Both the position numbers and the translations under genes were made by a program. A stretch of DNA of 18,109 nt from Rhodospirillaceae bacterium (GTDB taxonomy: Bacteria; Pseudomonadota; Alphaproteobacteria; UBA7985): contig PAFB01000132.1 in assembly GCA_002700865.1 (NCBI GenBank), positions 1-18,109 of the forward strand, read 5' to 3'. The notes under the pieces were generated by a model, which did no database searches, was not told where the DNA came from, and saw nothing but the letters and a program-made list of their open reading frames with translations. Of this stretch, positions 14,972-18,109 are shown one piece after another (the first letter of the stretch is position 1; each line of letters opens with the position of its first letter).

Positions 14972-15757
14972 TTAGGCCCGCGTCTTGGCCCAATCCGAGT
15001 ACAGAGCCGCCAATCCCTTGACGGTGAAATAGGGGTCGATGTGATCGAAAACGTCCGTTCCAGCCGCAAACAAAGTCGCCAGCCCTCCGGTCGCCACAAC
15101 GGGCGCGCTTGGCAGGTCCAGTTCATCACGCAAGCGGGAAACCAGGCCCTCGATCATCGATACGTAGCCCCAGAACAAACCCGATTGCATACAAGCAACC
15201 GTGTCCTGCCCCAGAACCGAATTCGGTTGTTCAATATCAATGCGCGGCAATCTTGCTGCTGCTTGATATAGTGCTTCGGCGGAGAGATTAACCCCCGGTG
15301 CAATCACACCTCCAATGTAAGCACCGTCTGCGGCCACAACGTCGATAGTGGTCGCGGTGCCGAAATCCACGACAATGGCGGGGCCCTGCCCCAGGACGGA
15401 AGTCACCGCGCGCGTGTTCACCAGACGGTCAGCCCCCACCTGCTCGGGCCGCGAAACGCGCACCTCGAAGTTCAGCGGCAGATCCTCATCCCCCACCACC
15501 AGCGGTACGCTTGCAAAGTACAACTCGGCAAGCTGGCGCAGGCCAAACAACGCTGCGGGACGAACCGACGAGATTATCACGCCACTAATCTGGCGCGGCT
15601 TTACGCCATGACGCTTCATCAGCTGTAATAGCCAGATTCCGTCTTCGTCTGCCGTGCGACGGTCATTGACGGCGCGACGCCAGGACACAACCGCGTCGCC
15701 TTCTTGCACCAAAGTAAAGACGACATTGGTATTGCCAGAATCAATCGCAAGTATCAT
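14972..15757 (-). CDS. coaX: Type III pantothenate kinase
   Basis: Cytoplasmic kinase of 261 residues that phosphorylates pantothenate, the first step of coenzyme A synthesis. The start is ATG 15755-15757 with a GAGGGA site; it gives MILAIDSGNTNVVF, the required first beta strand. An in-frame ATG at 16018 would add 87 residues that simply overlap birA in another frame. ASKHA-fold motifs are present: DSGNTN (6-11), GADR (108-111) and DFGTATTID (131-139). Type III enzymes of this size need a monovalent cation and resist CoA feedback, as known for the family. It starts 16 bp after the birA stop, so co-transcription is very likely. CoA supply is functionally close to the many CoA enzymes in the window, but I regard that as ordinary linkage. 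Confidence 0.96.
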   Translation of the reverse strand: MILAIDSGNTNVVFTLVQEGDAVVSWRRAVNDRRTADEDGIWLLQLMKRHGVKPRQISGVIISSVRPAALFGLRQLAELYFASVPLVVGDEDLPLNFEVRVSRPEQVGADRLVNTRAVTSVLGQGPAIVVDFGTATTIDVVAADGAYIGGVIAPGVNLSAEALYQAAARLPRIDIEQPNSVLGQDTVACMQSGLFWGYVSMIEGLVSRLRDELDLPSAPVVATGGLATLFAAGTDVFDHIDPYFTVKGLAALYSDWAKTRA

Positions 15758-15773
15758 CGAAGGTTCCCTCGCA

Positions 15774-16595
15774 TCAGGACTTACCCGCCGATGCTGCGGC
15801 GAGCATGACATCTCCGGCCAGCACGGTCCGCAACTGACCGGACGTGGTGACGAGTTTAAGCGCACCGTTTGATTCGTCCAGTCCGATGAATGTTCCGCGT
15901 TCTTCGCGATCCTGATCGATGCGGACAGTGATCTCCTCGTTGAGATAGAGCGCGTGGGCCTGCCAGTCGCGGAACAGCTGCTTGCGCGGCCCGGCTTGGT
16001 TGCGATCAAACAGCTCAACGGCCTCCGCCCAGCGTCTGATCAGACTCACCACCAAATCGCGCCCCGTGCCACCGTAGCCCAGAGCCCGCAGGTCACGGGC
16101 GACGTAGTCGGGGCGGTCTAAGGCAGGGGCCGCTTCGATGTTCAGCCCCATCCCCAGAACCAGCGCCTGTCGTCCACCCGGTGCCGTGGCGGTTTCCAGC
16201 AGCAAACCGGCAACCTTGCCCCCGGCGACAAAGACGTCATTGGGCCATTTCAGGCGAATTTGGTCGGCTGGAAACCCGCAATCTTCTTCCAGCGCGCGCG
16301 CAAGGACCAGACCAGCGACATAGCTGAGCGCCGGCCAGTCGCGCACGGGTGAGGTCGGGAAGTAAACAAAGCTAACGGCGAGATTGCCAGCAGTGCTGGT
16401 CCAGCTCCCTGCTGCGCGACCACGGCCTCGGCCTGCGGTCTGCTCATCGGTCAAAAACAGCGTTGGCTGAGTAATCGCACCGGCGCGAACCTGAGCCAGC
16501 GCTTCATCGCTGGTCGAACCAATCCGATCGTAAAACCGGCCTTCCCACAGCGGCGGCATATCCGCTGTGGTGAGGGAAAAAGGATCAGCTGTCAT
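15774..16595 (-). CDS. birA: Biotin-[acetyl-CoA-carboxylase] ligase (monofunctional)
   Basis: Biotin-protein ligase of 273 residues that makes biotinyl-AMP and transfers biotin to a lysine of carboxylase carrier domains. The substrate loop is QTAGRGRGRAAGSW, with GRGRGR at 55-60. Lys116 in LKWPNDV and GGKVAGLLLE (125-134) complete the catalytic core, and a C-terminal SH3-like domain follows. There is no N-terminal winged-helix DNA-binding domain, so unlike E. coli BirA it cannot act as the bio operon repressor. It lies 36 bp after nuoN and 16 bp before coaX within the housekeeping run. Its clients should include acetyl-CoA and propionyl-CoA carboxylases, the latter leading to the mce substrate. 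Confidence 0.95.
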   Translation of the reverse strand: MTADPFSLTTADMPPLWEGRFYDRIGSTSDEALAQVRAGAITQPTLFLTDEQTAGRGRGRAAGSWTSTAGNLAVSFVYFPTSPVRDWPALSYVAGLVLARALEEDCGFPADQIRLKWPNDVFVAGGKVAGLLLETATAPGGRQALVLGMGLNIEAAPALDRPDYVARDLRALGYGGTGRDLVVSLIRRWAEAVELFDRNQAGPRKQLFRDWQAHALYLNEEITVRIDQDREERGTFIGLDESNGALKLVTTSGQLRTVLAGDVMLAAASAGKS

Positions 16596-16631
16596 GGCGT
16601 CGGCTTACCCGAATAACGCAGAACGGGACCC

Positions 16632-18062
16632 TCAGGCAAAGACGCTTGCCGAGGCGTTGGCCCAGTCGATGACGTAGCTTACAAAAGCAATGAAAATCAG
16701 CAGGAAGACCGCAGATGCGCCGTAGACGGTTCGCAGCGAAATGTCAGCAGTATCAAAACCACCGTCCTCGCCCGGCTCGTCAAAGAAGGCCACTTTGATC
16801 ACGCGGATGTAGTAGAACGCCGACAGGACCGATGTCACCAGACCGATGATGGCGAGCCACCAGAAACCTGCCTCTACCGCTGCGGTGAACACGAGGAACT
16901 TGCCGAAGAACCCGGCCAGCGGCGGGATACCCGCCATGGAGAAGAAGACCACCAGCAAGGCCAGCGCCATCGGCAGACGATCGCGCGACAAGCCGGCAAG
17001 GTCTGAGATCGTTTCAACCGGCTGTCCGCCGCGCTTCATCGACAGGATCAGCGCAAAGGCGCCGAGGTTCATGACGACGTAAGTCGCCAGATAGACCAGA
17101 CAGCCCGCAACCCCCGCTTCGCTGCCCGCAGCCACGCCCACCAGCGCGAAGCCCATGTGGCCAATTGATGAATAGGCCATCATGCGCTTGATGTTGCTTT
17201 GCCAGATTGCAGCGAGCGAGCCCCAGACCATGGAAACAACCGCCAGCAGAATGACGATTTGCCGCCACTCAGCCGTGATATCGGCAAAGGGCTCCAGCAT
17301 GACCCGGATGATCAGCGCAAAAGCGCCCATCTTGGAGGCTGTCGCCAGAAAGGCGGTGATTGGGGTTGGCGCGCCTTGGTAGACATCGGGGGTCCACATA
17401 TGGAAAGGCGCTGCGGAAATCTTGAAGGCCAGACCGGCGATCAGGAACACCAGACCAATGATCAGGCCAAAGGAAGCATCACCGCCAATCCCTGCGGCAA
17501 CAGCCTCAAAACTCGTGCCGCCGGTGTAGCCGTACACCATCGACATCCCGTAGAGCAGGATCACTGAGGACAGTGCGCCGAGAATGAAGTATTTCAGCCC
17601 GGCCTCAGAGGCCCGCAGGTTATCCCGTCGCATAGCGGCGAGCACGTAGGCGGAGAGCGATGACAGCTCGATGCCTAAATACACGGTCATCAGGTCCTGG
17701 GCGGACACCATAATCGACAGCCCCGTCGCCGCGTACATCATCAGAACCGGCATTTCGAAGCGCCGGAATGTGTCTGAGCTGAAAGTCACAGCCATGAGCG
17801 CGCAGACGCTGCCTGCGCCGAAAATCACCACTTTGGAAAACCGGGAAAAGGCGTCGTTGACGAACAGGTCGTTGAAACCCACACCCGTCGGCGTTACCAG
17901 TGCGACCGCCGCCGCGGCGAACATCAGCGCACCGGCAGAGAGCGTGATGACGTGAAAGTCACGGTTGCCCCGGAAGGCCCCCCAAATCAGCAAAACCATA
18001 CCCATGACCGAGAGCAGCAGCTCGGGCAGGATTACCGCGATATCAGAGAAATCCGAATTCAT
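16632..18062 (-). CDS. nuoN: NADH-quinone oxidoreductase subunit N
   Basis: Membrane subunit of respiratory complex I, 476 residues, almost entirely hydrophobic with roughly fourteen membrane helices. It is an antiporter-like proton-pumping subunit. The conserved charges are visible: Glu132 (GIELSSLSAY), Lys214 (AFKISAAPFHMW), Lys244 (TASKMGAF) and Lys388 (FFGKFLVF). They match the Glu/Lys set of E. coli NuoN in order and spacing. HMWTPDVYQGAPTP is the hallmark loop. ATG 18062 follows an AGGGGT site, and the preceding gene stops a few bases upstream. NuoN normally ends the nuo operon; here birA, coaX and rnj continue the run, an order I associate with alphaproteobacteria. Confidence 0.97.
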   Translation of the reverse strand: MNSDFSDIAVILPELLLSVMGMVLLIWGAFRGNRDFHVITLSAGALMFAAAAVALVTPTGVGFNDLFVNDAFSRFSKVVIFGAGSVCALMAVTFSSDTFRRFEMPVLMMYAATGLSIMVSAQDLMTVYLGIELSSLSAYVLAAMRRDNLRASEAGLKYFILGALSSVILLYGMSMVYGYTGGTSFEAVAAGIGGDASFGLIIGLVFLIAGLAFKISAAPFHMWTPDVYQGAPTPITAFLATASKMGAFALIIRVMLEPFADITAEWRQIVILLAVVSMVWGSLAAIWQSNIKRMMAYSSIGHMGFALVGVAAGSEAGVAGCLVYLATYVVMNLGAFALILSMKRGGQPVETISDLAGLSRDRLPMALALLVVFFSMAGIPPLAGFFGKFLVFTAAVEAGFWWLAIIGLVTSVLSAFYYIRVIKVAFFDEPGEDGGFDTADISLRTVYGASAVFLLIFIAFVSYVIDWANASASVFA

Positions 18063-18076
18063 CGATCAAACCCCTA

Positions 18077-18109
18077 TCAGCGGTTCAGTTTGAAGCCGCG
18101 ACGCCAGCA
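18077..18109 (-). CDS. 3' end of the gene before nuoN, probably nuoM (partial)
   Basis: Only a few codons are inside the window. One frame reads CWRRGFKLNR and stops with TGA at 18077-18079, 14 bp before the nuoN ATG, and its third positions are GC-rich. A second frame reads AGVAASN and stops at 18085-18087. I cannot decide between them from so short a piece. NuoM is expected from standard nuo operon order, not shown by the residues. Confidence 0.4.
   Translation of the reverse strand, partial: CWRRGFKLNR

Noticed and set aside
15758..16018. 87-residue N-terminal extension of pantothenate kinase
   Set aside because: It overlaps birA in another frame, has low-complexity Ser/Arg/Pro composition, and the true first strand begins at Met 15757 with a ribosome site.
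1..18109. CRISPR array, IS element, phage gene, tRNA or toxin-antitoxin pair
   Set aside because: I scanned for repeated spaced units, transposase-like frames and clover-leaf sequences and saw none. The only clear repeat array is the short one behind frmB, without spacers.

Overview
The window is an almost gapless block of chromosomal genes, all read from the minus strand, so transcription runs from the high coordinates to the low ones. It looks alphaproteobacterial, probably a Rhodobacterales-like or related marine/soil lineage. The main support is the nuoN - birA - coaX - rnj (RNase J) - mce series, an order I associate with that class. The glutathione-dependent formaldehyde pathway, an MFE-type beta-oxidation set and moderately GC-rich codon use also fit. 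I see no insertion sequence, phage gene, tRNA, rRNA or CRISPR array. No stretch longer than 300 bases lacks a gene; the largest gap is 10421-10685.

Region 1 (18109 to 12750) is housekeeping. It holds the edge of the gene before nuoN (probably nuoM), the membrane proton-pumping subunit NuoN, a biotin-protein ligase without a DNA-binding domain, type III pantothenate kinase, RNase J and methylmalonyl-CoA epimerase. The genes are close together. The one wider gap (14850-14971) precedes rnj and contains a hairpin near its ribosome binding site.

Region 2 (12664 to 9569) begins with frmA (S-(hydroxymethyl)glutathione dehydrogenase) and frmB (S-formylglutathione hydrolase), which together oxidise formaldehyde to formate. 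A four-copy array of a roughly 12-bp repeat starts in the frmB stop codon. It is followed by an exported FecR-domain protein with no visible sigma-factor or TonB-receptor partner.

Region 3 (9473 to 6486) holds metY (O-acetylhomoserine sulfhydrylase) between two unrelated-looking alpha/beta hydrolases. The downstream hydrolase is 33 bp away and probably co-transcribed.

Region 4 (6382 to 36) is a beta-oxidation operon: a fused enoyl-CoA hydratase/3-hydroxyacyl-CoA dehydrogenase, a thiolase, a small secreted coiled-coil protein and two dissimilar acyl-CoA dehydrogenases. The content resembles the Rhodopseudomonas pim (pimeloyl-CoA, dicarboxylate) cluster without its CoA ligase. Alignment of active-site positions by eye suggests the two dehydrogenases form one heteromeric enzyme, with the catalytic base (Glu244) only in the large subunit. 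The least explained elements are the secreted protein inside the beta-oxidation operon, the repeat array behind frmB and the orphan FecR-domain protein. I found no clearly new multi-gene system.
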